This document shows positions 1 to 8,275 of a DNA stretch of 64,000 nucleotides, one piece after another. Where the stretch lies: positions 2,842,503 through 2,906,502 of the forward strand of contig NZ_CP050152.1 in the NCBI RefSeq assembly GCF_011617245.1. Reading direction: 5' to 3'. The stretch comes from Brevibacterium atlanticum (GTDB lineage: Bacteria; Actinomycetota; Actinomycetes; Actinomycetales; Brevibacteriaceae). Each line of letters opens with the position of its first letter. The stretch's first letter is position 1. A program made the translations under genes and the position numbers. Below the pieces are notes generated by a model that made no database searches, had not been told where the DNA came from, and saw nothing but the letters and a program-made list of their open reading frames with translations.

Positions 1-66
1 GTCCGCTCGCCGAGGCGGCCGGATCGTCCACGTCCACGTCAACGAGCGTGGCGAGGATCCGCGGCC

Positions 67-1104
67 TCAGCCGAGGCGTGCAGCGATCGCGTCGCCCACC
101 TCCGCGGTGGAGCGCTTGGTTCCGTCGCGCTCGGCCAGGTCGGCTTCGACGGCGTCCTCGATGGCCTTCGCCACGACCTCGAGACCGAGGTGGGAGGCCA
201 TGAGCGCTCCCGAGAGGATCGACGCCGTCGGGTCGGCGATCTGCTTCCCGGCGATGTCCGGGGCCGATCCGTGGATCGGCTCGAACAGACTCGGTGCCGT
301 GCCTTCGACATTGAGATTGCCCGAGGCGGCCAGACCGATTCCGCCGGTCACCGCAGCGGCGAGGTCGGTGAGGATGTCGCCGAAGAGGTTGTCGGTGACG
401 ATGACGTCGTACCGTTCCGGGTTCGTCACCATGTAGATCGTGCACGCATCGGTGTGCTCGTAGTTGACGGCCACCTCGGGGTATTCCTCGCCGACCTTCT
501 CGACGACGCGACGCCACAGATGTCCGGCATGGACCATGACGTTGTGCTTGTGCACGTAGGTGAGCTTCTTGTTCCGAGCCTGCGCGCGCTCGAAGGCGTC
601 ACGCACTGCCCTCTCGACGCCATACCAGGTGTTGACCGAGACCTCGGTGGCGACCTCCTGCGGAGTGTCGGTGCGCACCGATCCGCCCGATCCGGTGTAC
701 GAGCCCTCAGTGCCCTCGCGGACGACGACGAAGTCGATCTTCCCAGGATCCGCCAGCGGACTGGTCACGCCGGCGAAGAGCTTCGACGGTCGCAGGTTCA
801 CCGCGTGGCCGAGCCCGAAGCGCATCTTGAGGATGACGCCGCGCTCGAGCACGCCCGACGGCACCGACGGATCGCCGCATGCGCCGAAGAAGATGGCGTC
901 GTGCCTGCGCAGCGATTCGAGCTCCTCGTCGGTGAGGGTCTCACCGGTCTCGTGGTAGCGCTGGGCGCCCACGTTGTAGTCGGTGAGTTCGAGTTCGACG
1001 GGCTCGCCCGACACCTCGATGGCACGACGGAGGACCTTGAGACCTTCGGGGACGACCTCGTTGCCGATTCCGTCGCCGGGCATGACTGCGATTGAGAACT
1101 TCAT
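67..1104 (-). CDS. leuB: 3-isopropylmalate dehydrogenase
   Basis: 345 aa. NAD-dependent oxidative decarboxylation of 3-isopropylmalate in leucine synthesis, cytoplasmic. The N-terminus carries the family motif [11 protein letters not shown]. The C-terminal half has [15 protein letters not shown] followed by a glycine-rich stretch and [13 protein letters not shown], as in isocitrate/isopropylmalate dehydrogenases of the actinobacterial type. I chose the ATG at 1104 over an upstream in-frame Met at 1137: the protein then begins [10 protein letters not shown], and a TATTCT hexamer lies six bases upstream, which suggests a leaderless transcript. The 33 extra bases upstream encode nothing conserved. 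It lies downstream of serA and ilvBNC on the same strand but is separated from them by plus-strand genes. The closely related tartrate and malate dehydrogenases cannot be fully excluded, but leuB fits the neighbourhood. Confidence 0.9.
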   Translation of the reverse strand: MKFSIAVMPGDGIGNEVVPEGLKVLRRAIEVSGEPVELELTDYNVGAQRYHETGETLTDEELESLRRHDAIFFGACGDPSVPSGVLERGVILKMRFGLGHAVNLRPSKLFAGVTSPLADPGKIDFVVVREGTEGSYTGSGGSVRTDTPQEVATEVSVNTWYGVERAVRDAFERAQARNKKLTYVHKHNVMVHAGHLWRRVVEKVGEEYPEVAVNYEHTDACTIYMVTNPERYDVIVTDNLFGDILTDLAAAVTGGIGLAASGNLNVEGTAPSLFEPIHGSAPDIAGKQIADPTASILSGALMASHLGLEVVAKAIEDAVEADLAERDGTKRSTAEVGDAIAARLG

Positions 1105-1110
1105 GGTGAC

Positions 1111-1116
1111 AGAATA
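1111..1116 (-). promoter_or_regulatory. -10 hexamer of leuB (leaderless)
   Basis: TATTCT on the minus strand, six bases before the leuB ATG. No Shine-Dalgarno sequence lies between them, so transcription probably starts at or next to the start codon. The rest of 1117-1395 (leader side of the CitE-like gene) shows a TATAGC hexamer near 1337 but no convincing -35 partner. Confidence 0.5.
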
Positions 1117-1395
1117 GGCCGCCATCTCACCATGCAACTAGGTCGTCCTACTATCCGGACAGCAGCCGGCCGAGCTGGGCAACACCCGAACCCGGGCCAC
1201 AGATCCGACGCGCGCCCTCACCAGAACCCTCGCCGACCTGCCGGAAATCCCGCTCCACGGTCACCACCATGAACAATTTCACGTCCCAAACCGCGTTGGC
1301 GGCTACAAAACTGCCGCGCAAGAGACGAAGATGGAATATAGCACCCCAAACCCCGTGGGGGCCGCCACTGTCCAGCCCCGAGAGAAAGTCGATCA

Positions 1396-2247
1396 TTGAC
1401 CGAAACCATCCGCAATGCCCGTGCCGCAGCCCTGCCCGCCAAACTCTCCCGGTCATGGCTGCTCGTCAACGCCGCGAAGGAGGAGATCTTCACTCCCGCG
1501 CAGACCTCGGAAGCGGATTCGGTGATCTTCGACCTCGAGGCCTCCGTCGCCGATGACAAGAAGCTCGACGCTCGCGACAACGTCGTCCGCGCCCTCGACA
1601 ACGGCATGTCCGCCTGGGTGCGCATCAACAAGATGGAATCCGAGTTCTGGGACGACGACCTCGCCGCGATCGCCATGCTGCCCGGCCTGCGCGGAGTCAT
1701 GCTGCCCGAGACCGAACGCCCCGAGCAGGTCTCCTACACCGCCATGCGCGCGAAGGCGGGCCTGCCTGTCATCGCGCTCCTCGAATCCGCGCGTGGTGTG
1801 GAGAACGCCACGAAGATCGCCGAGGCGCCCGGAACGTTCCGCCTGGCCTTCGGCACGAATGATTTCCGCAAGGACACCGGGTTCTCCGACGATCCGATGG
1901 CTCTGTCCTATGCCCGTTCCCGGCTGACCATCGCCTCCCGCATGGGCGGCCTGCCCGGCCCGATCGACGGCCCCTCGGCCGCCGATGCCGACGATGACAA
2001 GGTCTGGGCCGACGCCGAGGTGACCCACATGATGGGCATGACGGGCAAACTCGTCCTCACCGTCGACCAGGTCAACACCCTCAACGAGGCGATGAGCCCG
2101 AGCGAGGACGAACGCGACTGGGCCCGACAGATGCTCGAGGCCGCCGAGGGCGGATCCGAGATCACCGACGGCTCCTACCTGCCGCGTCTGGCGCGTGCGA
2201 AGAAGATCGCGTCCCTGGCCGACACCTACGGCCTCTGGAACGCTTGA
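1396..2247 (+). CDS. HpcH/HpaI aldolase / citrate lyase beta (CitE-like) family protein
   Basis: 283 aa, TIM-barrel lyase of the CitE/HpcH family that cleaves or forms acyl-CoA or hydroxy-acid C-C bonds; the substrate is not predictable. The N-terminus has SRSWLLVNAAKEE and then ADSVIFDLEASVADDKK, the family's SVIFDLED-type motif with Ala where Asp is usual. The likely Mg ligands are present: Glu in LLESARGVENA and Asp in FGTNDF. The start is a TTG at 1396 with GAGAAAG about eight bases upstream. It is translationally coupled to the next gene by a TTGA overlap. No citrate lyase alpha or gamma subunit is present, so this is one of the stand-alone CitE-like enzymes rather than citrate lyase proper. 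Confidence 0.75.
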   Translation: MTETIRNARAAALPAKLSRSWLLVNAAKEEIFTPAQTSEADSVIFDLEASVADDKKLDARDNVVRALDNGMSAWVRINKMESEFWDDDLAAIAMLPGLRGVMLPETERPEQVSYTAMRAKAGLPVIALLESARGVENATKIAEAPGTFRLAFGTNDFRKDTGFSDDPMALSYARSRLTIASRMGGLPGPIDGPSAADADDDKVWADAEVTHMMGMTGKLVLTVDQVNTLNEAMSPSEDERDWARQMLEAAEGGSEITDGSYLPRLARAKKIASLADTYGLWNA

Positions 2248-3008
2248 GTCCGGAGCCGCAGGCCCACCGGGATCACCGGACCCACATCCGCCCGCCCGTA
2301 TGGGCACTGTGGGCGACGGCCCCGGCGATTCTCCTCGTCCTCGCCTTCGGTCTGTGGCTTCGACTCGACTCCGTCGGCCCGACACCGATCGATGAGGCCT
2401 GGCTCCACCTCGTCGGGCTCGTCCCCGATACCGTGCCGTACTGGGCCGCGGTCACCTTCGCCGAGGTGGGCGGAGGCGTCGGAGCGATCATCTGCACCGG
2501 CCTGCTCGCTGCCGCCTTCGTCATCCTCCGTCGCTTCCGCGCGGCCGTGTATCTGGTCACGACGATGGCCCTCGGCATCGCACTCTCCGAGGGCATCAAG
2601 GCACTCGTCACCCGCATCCGGCCGACCGAACAGCTCTACGACTCGCTCGGCTGGTCCTATCCTTCGGGACACTCGATGGGGGCGGCGGCCCTGGCGACGG
2701 CACTCGCAATCATCGCCACGAGGTCTGCCCTGCAGCAACGCGCCCTACGTGGCCCGGACGCTCGGCCCGATTCGGCGGCCTTGGCCACCCCTGACGCCCA
2801 GCACCGGCTGCGGCTCGGTTTCCATTGGTCCCAGCTGCTCGCGCTCACATGGATGCTCACGATGATGTGGTCGCGTACCGCTCTGCAGGTCCATTGGCTC
2901 ACCGACACCATTGCCGGGATGCTCATCGGCATCAGTGCCGCGATCCTCGCCGATGAACTGTGGACCCTGGTGACGAAAAGGGCCCGCTCACCCCTCCTCG
3001 AGAAGTGA
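2244..3008 (+). CDS. PAP2-family membrane phosphatase
   Basis: 254 aa integral membrane protein. All three signature motifs of the phosphatidic acid phosphatase type 2 superfamily are visible: KALVTRIRP (motif 1), SYPSGHS (motif 2) and SRTALQVHWLTD (motif 3, with catalytic His and Asp). Several hydrophobic helices surround them. Likely substrates are lipid phosphates or undecaprenyl pyrophosphate at the membrane surface; the sequence does not distinguish these. It starts at a TTG overlapping the TGA of the CitE-like gene (TTGA), so the two are probably co-translated although no functional link is evident. A stretch of about 40 residues between motifs 2 and 3, rich in Ala, Arg and Pro, looks like a non-conserved loop. 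Confidence 0.85.
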   Translation: MSPEPQAHRDHRTHIRPPVWALWATAPAILLVLAFGLWLRLDSVGPTPIDEAWLHLVGLVPDTVPYWAAVTFAEVGGGVGAIICTGLLAAAFVILRRFRAAVYLVTTMALGIALSEGIKALVTRIRPTEQLYDSLGWSYPSGHSMGAAALATALAIIATRSALQQRALRGPDARPDSAALATPDAQHRLRLGFHWSQLLALTWMLTMMWSRTALQVHWLTDTIAGMLIGISAAILADELWTLVTKRARSPLLEK

Positions 3009-3017
3009 ACAGGCCCT
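2979..3017. terminator. hairpin between convergent PAP2 gene and serA
   Basis: AGGGCC...TCAC pairs with GTGA...GGCCCT across the 3' end of the PAP2 gene. It lies between two convergent genes and may end transcription in one or both directions. No long T tract is present. Confidence 0.35.
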
Positions 3018-3051
3018 GATCGGTTCTGCGCGTCGGCGCTGCGCCTGAAGC

Positions 3052-4644
3052 TCAGTCCTCCTGCAGCGAGACGCCGGTGAACGCCGAGGCGTTCACTGCG
3101 CCGGCGACGGCCTTGACGACCTCGTCGGAGACGACGGAGTCCACGGCGAGCACGGACAGCGCCTCATTGCTCGTCGAAGCCGGCGAGACCTGCATGCCGG
3201 CGATGTTGACGTCGTTGGTGCCCAGCGCCAGGCCCAGCTGACCGATGATGCCGGGACGGTCCTCATAGCGGAAGATGAGCAGGTTGTCGGTCAGCTCGAT
3301 CTCGAGCGAGTAGCCGTCGACCTCGGTGAGCTTCTGCACGAGCTTCGGCCCGGTCACGGTGCCCGCCACGGAGATCCGCTGTCCGGTGCTCGTCGTCGCC
3401 GTCAGGCGGGTGATGTTGCGGAAGGATTCGCAGTACGGGTCGGTGACGAGCTCCACGCCGATGCCGCGCTCTTCGGCCAGCAGGGGTGCGTTGACGTAGG
3501 AGACCTGGTCGGACACGACGTCCTTGAACAGGCCCTTGAGCGCCGAGAGTTTGAGGACGGAGACATCCTTATCGGCGATCTCGCCGTTGACCTCGACCTT
3601 GAAGTGCGTGACCGAGGAGTCGGCCAGCGCGTTGACGACGCGGCCGAGGCGTTCGGCCAGCGGGATGCCCGGGCGCACGTCCTCGTGGATGGCGCCACCG
3701 GCGACGTTGACCGCGTCGGGGACGAGTTCCCCGGCCAGAGCCTTGCGCACGGACTTCGCCACGGCCACTCCGGCTTTCTCCTGCGCCTCATGCGTCGAGG
3801 CACCCAGGTGCGGGGTGACGTTGACGGCGTCGAGGTCCATGAGCGCCGAGTGCTCCGGGGGTTCGACGTTCCACACGTCGATGCCGGCTCCGCCGACCTC
3901 ACCGGACGCGACCGCCTCGGCGAGGGCCTCTTCGTCAATGATGCCGCCGCGGGCGACGTTGATGAACCGGGCACCGGGCTTCGCGGCCTTGAACTGCTCG
4001 GTGCTGATCATGCCGATCGTCTCGGGCGTCTTGGGCATGTGCACGGTGACGAAGTCGGACACGGCGAGCAGTCCGGGCAGGTCGAGGACCTCGACGCCCA
4101 TCTGGGCTGCGCGGGCCTGCGTGATGTAGGGGTCGTAGCCGACCAGGCGCATGCCGAAGGCCTTCGCCCTCTCGGCCACGAGGCCGCCGATGCGTCCGAG
4201 GCCGACGATGCCCAGCGTCTTTTCGTAGAGTTCGACGCCGGTGTACTTCTTCCGGTTCCACTCCCCCGCCTTGAGCGAGGTGTTGCCGGCGCCGAAGTAG
4301 CGTGCGGATCCCAGGATGTGGGCCATGGTCAGCTCGGCCGCGGAGATGATGTTCGACGTCGGTGCGTTGACGACCATGACACCCGCCGAGGTGGCTGCGG
4401 GGACGTCGACATTGTCGAGTCCCACGCCGGCGCGGGCGATGACCTTGAGGTTCTTCGCGGCACCGATGGCCTCCGCGTCGACCTGCGTGGCCGAGCGGAC
4501 GAGGATCGCGTCGGCATCGGCGATGGCGGGCAGGAGCTGGGATCGGTCAGCGCCGTTGGTGTGGCGGACCTCGAAGTCTCCTCCGAGAGCTTCGATGGTG
4601 GCCGGTGACAGTTCTTCGGCGATGAGCACGACGGGCTTGGGCAC
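3052..4644 (-). CDS. serA: D-3-phosphoglycerate dehydrogenase
   Basis: 530 aa, long-form PGDH with a C-terminal ACT domain. Oxidises 3-phosphoglycerate with NAD as the first step of serine synthesis. Visible motifs: the Rossmann element VGLGRIGGLVAERAKAFGM near residue 150, NVARGGIIDEEAL (catalytic Arg), and THLGAS-type PHLGASTHEAQ with catalytic His near residue 280. An intervening domain of about 140 residues follows, and an ACT domain starting at RYEDRPGIIGQLG, which in this family binds serine for feedback inhibition. The start is a GTG at 4644 with a strong GGAGG about seven bases upstream. The promoter region carries a CRP-type palindrome. serA lies between leuB and ilvC, as commonly seen in actinobacteria. 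Confidence 0.95.
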   Translation of the reverse strand: MPKPVVLIAEELSPATIEALGGDFEVRHTNGADRSQLLPAIADADAILVRSATQVDAEAIGAAKNLKVIARAGVGLDNVDVPAATSAGVMVVNAPTSNIISAAELTMAHILGSARYFGAGNTSLKAGEWNRKKYTGVELYEKTLGIVGLGRIGGLVAERAKAFGMRLVGYDPYITQARAAQMGVEVLDLPGLLAVSDFVTVHMPKTPETIGMISTEQFKAAKPGARFINVARGGIIDEEALAEAVASGEVGGAGIDVWNVEPPEHSALMDLDAVNVTPHLGASTHEAQEKAGVAVAKSVRKALAGELVPDAVNVAGGAIHEDVRPGIPLAERLGRVVNALADSSVTHFKVEVNGEIADKDVSVLKLSALKGLFKDVVSDQVSYVNAPLLAEERGIGVELVTDPYCESFRNITRLTATTSTGQRISVAGTVTGPKLVQKLTEVDGYSLEIELTDNLLIFRYEDRPGIIGQLGLALGTNDVNIAGMQVSPASTSNEALSVLAVDSVVSDEVVKAVAGAVNASAFTGVSLQED

Positions 4645-4682
4645 TGATTTCCTCCTGTTGCGTCCGGGACGTGTCCATCTTA

Positions 4683-4714
4683 TGAGACTTTGTGAAGGCT
4701 TTCACAAGGTCTCA
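4683..4714 (-). promoter_or_regulatory. CRP/GlxR-type palindrome in the serA promoter region
   Basis: Arms TGAGACTTTGTGAA (4683-4696) and TTCACAAGGTCTCA (4701-4714) form an imperfect 32-bp palindrome. Its core, 4691-4706, matches TGTGA-N6-TCACA exactly, the consensus of CRP-family regulators such as GlxR. On the minus strand a TTGTGA and a TAAGAT lie within or just beyond it, so a bound protein would cover the likely core promoter of serA. Confidence 0.6.
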
Positions 4715-4760
4715 GATTCTGGGAAGACTGCTCAACAGAGCGCCGGACGACCCTCCCCGC

Positions 4761-6053
4761 TCAGAACCCGTTCGGCGAATACGGTGCCCGGCCGAGGCTG
4801 AACATCGCGCTCGCGAGCACGGCTGCCCCGGGTGTCTGCTCGTCGATGCGTCCGGCGCGGGCGAGGATGACGGGATCGGCGCCGCCGAAGTACAGCGATC
4901 CGAGCTCGGCGATGCCCAGCCCCAGATCTGCCGGCGTCGATTCGGACGCGGGAGTCACCTCGGCGCTCTCACCGTCCGAGGCGATCGTGAACCGACCCCC
5001 GGCGAGGTCGAGGGAATCGTCGACGTCGATCGTCAGGGTGCCGGGCACGTACCAGGGCCGGGCCTCGAGGGCGGCCTTGACGTCGAGGATGCGGATCCAG
5101 ATGTTGTCCTCGGTGGCCACGGTCTTCACGCGCCTCGAATCGGTGAGCAGCCACGGCAGCGGCGAGTATTCGGCGGATTCGCCGAAGGTCACCCGGGTGG
5201 ACAGGTCGATGGCGGCGAGGAACGACCACAGGGAGGCATACGCGGCATCGGTGACGGCGACGAAGTCGATGATGTCCACGGTCGGCGGGGTCTTCGACCA
5301 TCCGGCGAACTTGTAGGACACATAACCGTCGGGCTCACCCTGCTCGTCGAAGTGCAGGGCGGCACGCACACCCCGGTCCTCCTCACCGGTCTCGGTGTTG
5401 AGCGCCCCGGTGGCGCGTTCGATGTAGGTCTGCTGGCGCTGCATCGCTCCCGGCGAGGTGCGCATGAACCGGTCATAGATCTCCGGCGCCAGCTCTCGCA
5501 GTTCACTGGGCAGGCACATCTCGACGCGCCGGTCGGGTTCGCGGACCATCTTGAATCCCGGCGAGGTGTCGACCTCGATCGAATGCGACCATGTGGCCAC
5601 TCCGAAGCCGAACCGCGAATAGATCCCGCCCTCGGTGGCGGTGAGTGCGGCGAACGGGTAGCCGTTCGCCTTCGCCTCGGCGAGGTCCGTGGTCATCATC
5701 GACCGCAGCAGACCACGCCGGCGATGCGTCGGGCGCACCGTGATCCAGGTGATGAGGTGCCCGGGCACGAGCCGTCCCCCGCCGACGTTGACGAGCTTCT
5801 CGAACCATGCGAACGTCGCCACCGGGATCGAGGAGTCGAGCCCGTGCTCGTACTCCTGATCCGCGTAGACGGCCGTGAGGTTGCGGCCATCGGCGATCGC
5901 CCGCTCGACACGATTCTTCAGCGCCTTGTCGGTCGACCGGGCGTCGTGGAAGCCCACGCTCGTCGAGGCGAAATACCCCTTCGTGCGCTCGTCCGGTTCT
6001 CCCGTGGACTCGTCGATGGTGGGCTTGAAGTCTTCGAATCTGTAATTCGTCAC
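4761..6053 (-). CDS. GNAT acetyltransferase of the Eis family
   Basis: 430 aa, within the usual size of Eis-type N-acetyltransferases (about 400-420). An N-terminal GNAT fold contains the acetyl-CoA loop TVRPTHRRRGLLRSMM near residue 95-110 and AALTATEGGIYSRFGFG, both typical of Eis. A second GNAT-like region and a C-terminal SCP2-like domain follow, ending in a Phe carboxylate (YSPNGF), which in Eis enzymes lies in the active site. These enzymes acetylate amines on aminoglycosides, peptides or other substrates; the natural substrate here is unknown. I chose the GTG at 6053 because TACTGT sits exactly six bases upstream (leaderless) and upstream residues look unrelated. Divergent from the peptide transporter operon. 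Confidence 0.8.
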   Translation of the reverse strand: MTNYRFEDFKPTIDESTGEPDERTKGYFASTSVGFHDARSTDKALKNRVERAIADGRNLTAVYADQEYEHGLDSSIPVATFAWFEKLVNVGGGRLVPGHLITWITVRPTHRRRGLLRSMMTTDLAEAKANGYPFAALTATEGGIYSRFGFGVATWSHSIEVDTSPGFKMVREPDRRVEMCLPSELRELAPEIYDRFMRTSPGAMQRQQTYIERATGALNTETGEEDRGVRAALHFDEQGEPDGYVSYKFAGWSKTPPTVDIIDFVAVTDAAYASLWSFLAAIDLSTRVTFGESAEYSPLPWLLTDSRRVKTVATEDNIWIRILDVKAALEARPWYVPGTLTIDVDDSLDLAGGRFTIASDGESAEVTPASESTPADLGLGIAELGSLYFGGADPVILARAGRIDEQTPGAAVLASAMFSLGRAPYSPNGF

Positions 6054-6059
6054 ACATCC

Positions 6060-6065
6060 ACAGTA
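6060..6065 (-). promoter_or_regulatory. -10 hexamer of the Eis-like gene (leaderless)
   Basis: TACTGT on the minus strand, six bases before the GTG start at 6053. It decides the start choice, as no ribosome binding site is present. Confidence 0.45.
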
Positions 6066-6154
6066 GTCCAGATCACTTCGCGCGCCCATCCGCTGCTGCT
6101 CCTTCGTCACTGCGGCCGCACCACTGTCTGCCGCGTCACAGAGGCCCTCCAAAC

Positions 6155-6183
6155 TTTGCCCAGGCGTCAATCAGGCGCATAAT
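6155..6183 (+). promoter_or_regulatory. promoter of the peptide transporter operon
   Basis: TTTGCC (6155-6160), a 17-base spacer, and CATAAT (6178-6183) on the plus strand. Transcription would start near 6190, leaving a leader of about 60 bases with GAAGG before the first gene. Confidence 0.5.
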
Positions 6184-6249
6184 TGTTGAGCAGTTCGGCG
6201 ATCCCGAACGCCGACAACCCATCCGCGACCACGAATCGAAGGATCCGCC

Positions 6250-7209
6250 GTGCCTGAAGACCCACCAGAGCCGAGCCATCGCTCGGACACCGTCTGGTCC
6301 CGGCTGCGACGTTCCCGGCCGGCGATGATCGGGCTCGGGCTCGTCGTCCTCTTCGTCGCTCTCGCCGTCCTCGCCCCGGTCTTCTCCGCGATCACCGGCA
6401 ACAGCCCGTATGCCTACAATCCGGATCTGCTCGGTCCCGACACATCACCGGCGGGCCACCTCGGCGGCGTCAGCCCGCAGCACTGGTTCGGTGTCGAACC
6501 CCGCACCGGGCGCGACCTGTTCGCCATCGTGTCCTACGGCGCCCAGGTGTCACTGCTCATCGGATTGGCCGCGACCGTCGTCTCCGTCGCCGTCGGCGTG
6601 GCAGTGGGACTCATCGCCGGCTTCTACGGCGGCATCGCCGACCGCCTGCTCTCGCGGCTGACCGACATCATCTTCGGCTTCCCCTTCCTCATCTTCGCCA
6701 TCGCCCTGTCCGCCACGGTTCCCGCGAGCTTCCCCCGCCCTCTGCTGCTCATCCTCGTCATCGGGCTCTTCGGCTGGCCGTCCATCGCCCGCGTCATCCG
6801 CAGCGAGACCCTGTCCCTGCGCGAACGCGGATTCGTCCGCGCCGCGGCCGCCCAGGGCACGGGCAGCAGACGCATCATCGTCCGCGAGATCGCCCCGAAC
6901 ATCCTCGCCACCGTCATCGTGTTCACGACGGTGTCGATTCCGGGCAAGATCGGCGCCGAGGCGGCCCTGTCCTTCCTCGGGGTCGGCGTCAATCCGCCCA
7001 CCCCGTCCTGGGGACGGTCGATCTCCGATGCGATCAGCTGGGTCCAGGTCGACCCCATGTATCTCATATTCCCGGGCATGGCACTGTTCCTCGTCACGCT
7101 CGGATTCAACATGTTCGGAGACGGACTGCGCGATGCCCTCGACCCAGCGGACCGCGGGAACGAGAACGCCGCGACAGCCGATCCGATGAGCGCAGGAGGC
7201 CAGCCGTGA
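6250..7209 (+). CDS. dipeptide/oligopeptide ABC transporter permease, DppC/OppC type
   Basis: 319 aa inner-membrane permease. The N-terminus has the DppC-type transmembrane helix (MIGLGLVVLFVALAVLAP) followed by an extracytoplasmic segment with HWFGVEPRTGRDLF, a family hallmark. A BPD-type permease domain with about five more helices follows, including the cytoplasmic EAA loop around VRAAAAQGTGSRRIIVREIAPN, which docks to the ATPase. GTG start at 6250 with GAAGG upstream. The stop overlaps the start of the next permease (GTGA). Substrate is probably peptides or, as for some relatives, nickel or other solutes; the operon has no indicator for the latter. Confidence 0.88.
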   Translation: MPEDPPEPSHRSDTVWSRLRRSRPAMIGLGLVVLFVALAVLAPVFSAITGNSPYAYNPDLLGPDTSPAGHLGGVSPQHWFGVEPRTGRDLFAIVSYGAQVSLLIGLAATVVSVAVGVAVGLIAGFYGGIADRLLSRLTDIIFGFPFLIFAIALSATVPASFPRPLLLILVIGLFGWPSIARVIRSETLSLRERGFVRAAAAQGTGSRRIIVREIAPNILATVIVFTTVSIPGKIGAEAALSFLGVGVNPPTPSWGRSISDAISWVQVDPMYLIFPGMALFLVTLGFNMFGDGLRDALDPADRGNENAATADPMSAGGQP

Positions 7210-8204
7210 TCCGAGCGAAATTCATCGCCTCCCGCACGATCGGGGCGATCCTCGTCCTCCTCATCATCGCGGCCGCATGTTTCGCGATCTTCTACCTCAT
7301 GCCCTCGAATCCGGCCCAGTACTCGTGCGGTAAGCCGTGCTCTCCGGACAGGCTCGCCGAGGTGGAGTCCTACCTCGGCGTCGATCAGGCCTGGTGGAAG
7401 CAGCTCTTCGACTTCCTCGGCGGCATCGTCACCGGTCGCACCTTCGGTTCGGGAGCAGCCGCGATCCACTGCGACGCTCCGTGCTTCGGATACTCGTTCC
7501 GGCTGCGCGAATCGGTCACCGACCTCATCGTCTCCCGCCTGCCCATCACCCTGTCTCTGACTCTCGGCGCCGCCGTGCTCTGGGCCGTCGGCGGCATCGC
7601 CGCCGGTCTCATCGCCTCACTCAAGCGGGGCACCTTCACCGACAGCGCGGTGATGGGGGCGGCGATCACGGGAATCTCCGCACCGACCTACCTGCTCGGC
7701 CTCCTCGGCGTGCTCCTCTTCGGGTTCACCCTCAACGTGGTGCCGATCGGCGGCTACATTCCGCTGACGGAGAACCCGGCGATGTGGGCCTTCCACCTCA
7801 TCCTGCCGTGGATCGTGCTCGCGATCGCCAACGGAGCGATCTACGCTCGGCTCACCCGCGGGCAGATGCTCGAGGTGCTCGGTCAGGACTACATCCGCAC
7901 GGCCAGGGCGAAGGGACTGTCCGAGACCGTCGTCATCGGCAAGCACGGGCTGCGCAACCTCGTCGTGCCGTTGACCACGCTGTTCGCCATCGACGTCGGC
8001 GGACTCTTGGGCGGGGCCGTGATCACGGAGAAGGTCTTCGCCCTCGGCGGCGTCGGCACTCTGCTGCTCGAGGCCGTCTCCAGCCTCGACATCCAGGTCA
8101 TCGTCGGGGTCACCCTCTTCGCCGCCGCCATCGTCATCATCGCGAATCTGCTCGCCGATCTCAGCTATTCGCTCCTCGATCCGAGAATCCGGGCAAGCCG
8201 ATGA
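7206..8204 (+). CDS. dipeptide/oligopeptide ABC transporter permease, DppB/OppB type
   Basis: 332 aa inner-membrane partner of the preceding permease, starting at a GTG that overlaps its stop. One N-terminal helix is followed by an extracytoplasmic region and then the permease domain with the EAA loop around YIRTARAKGLSETVVIGKHGLRN. It ends in the family's DPRIRASR-like tail. Unusual detail: the extracytoplasmic loop carries two Cys pairs, CGKPC and CDAPC, about 50 residues apart, which could form disulfides. The permease forms the transmembrane channel with the DppC-type subunit. Confidence 0.88.
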   Translation: MIRAKFIASRTIGAILVLLIIAAACFAIFYLMPSNPAQYSCGKPCSPDRLAEVESYLGVDQAWWKQLFDFLGGIVTGRTFGSGAAAIHCDAPCFGYSFRLRESVTDLIVSRLPITLSLTLGAAVLWAVGGIAAGLIASLKRGTFTDSAVMGAAITGISAPTYLLGLLGVLLFGFTLNVVPIGGYIPLTENPAMWAFHLILPWIVLAIANGAIYARLTRGQMLEVLGQDYIRTARAKGLSETVVIGKHGLRNLVVPLTTLFAIDVGGLLGGAVITEKVFALGGVGTLLLEAVSSLDIQVIVGVTLFAAAIVIIANLLADLSYSLLDPRIRASR

Positions 8205-8275
8205 GGCCACTCTCCGTCTCCGCCCGCAGTCTCACCCCACCGACCCCTGCCACACCTCAGATGAGAAGGACCACC

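Noticed and set aside
1..66. Possible partial gene at the window's left edge
   Set aside because: A minus-strand frame beginning near 35 with GTG is open to the edge, but about 12 codons are too few to support a call.
1396..2247. Citrate lyase operon
   Set aside because: Only a CitE-like gene is present; no CitD, CitF or ligase gene nearby.
4692..6182. Long plus-strand open frame opposite the Eis-like gene
   Set aside because: It mirrors the codons of the minus-strand gene, which has a recognisable family and start. Long antisense frames are expected at this GC content.
7337..8275. Upstream extension of the substrate-binding protein frame
   Set aside because: It runs out of frame through the permease gene; the signal peptide and ribosome binding site fix the start at 8276.
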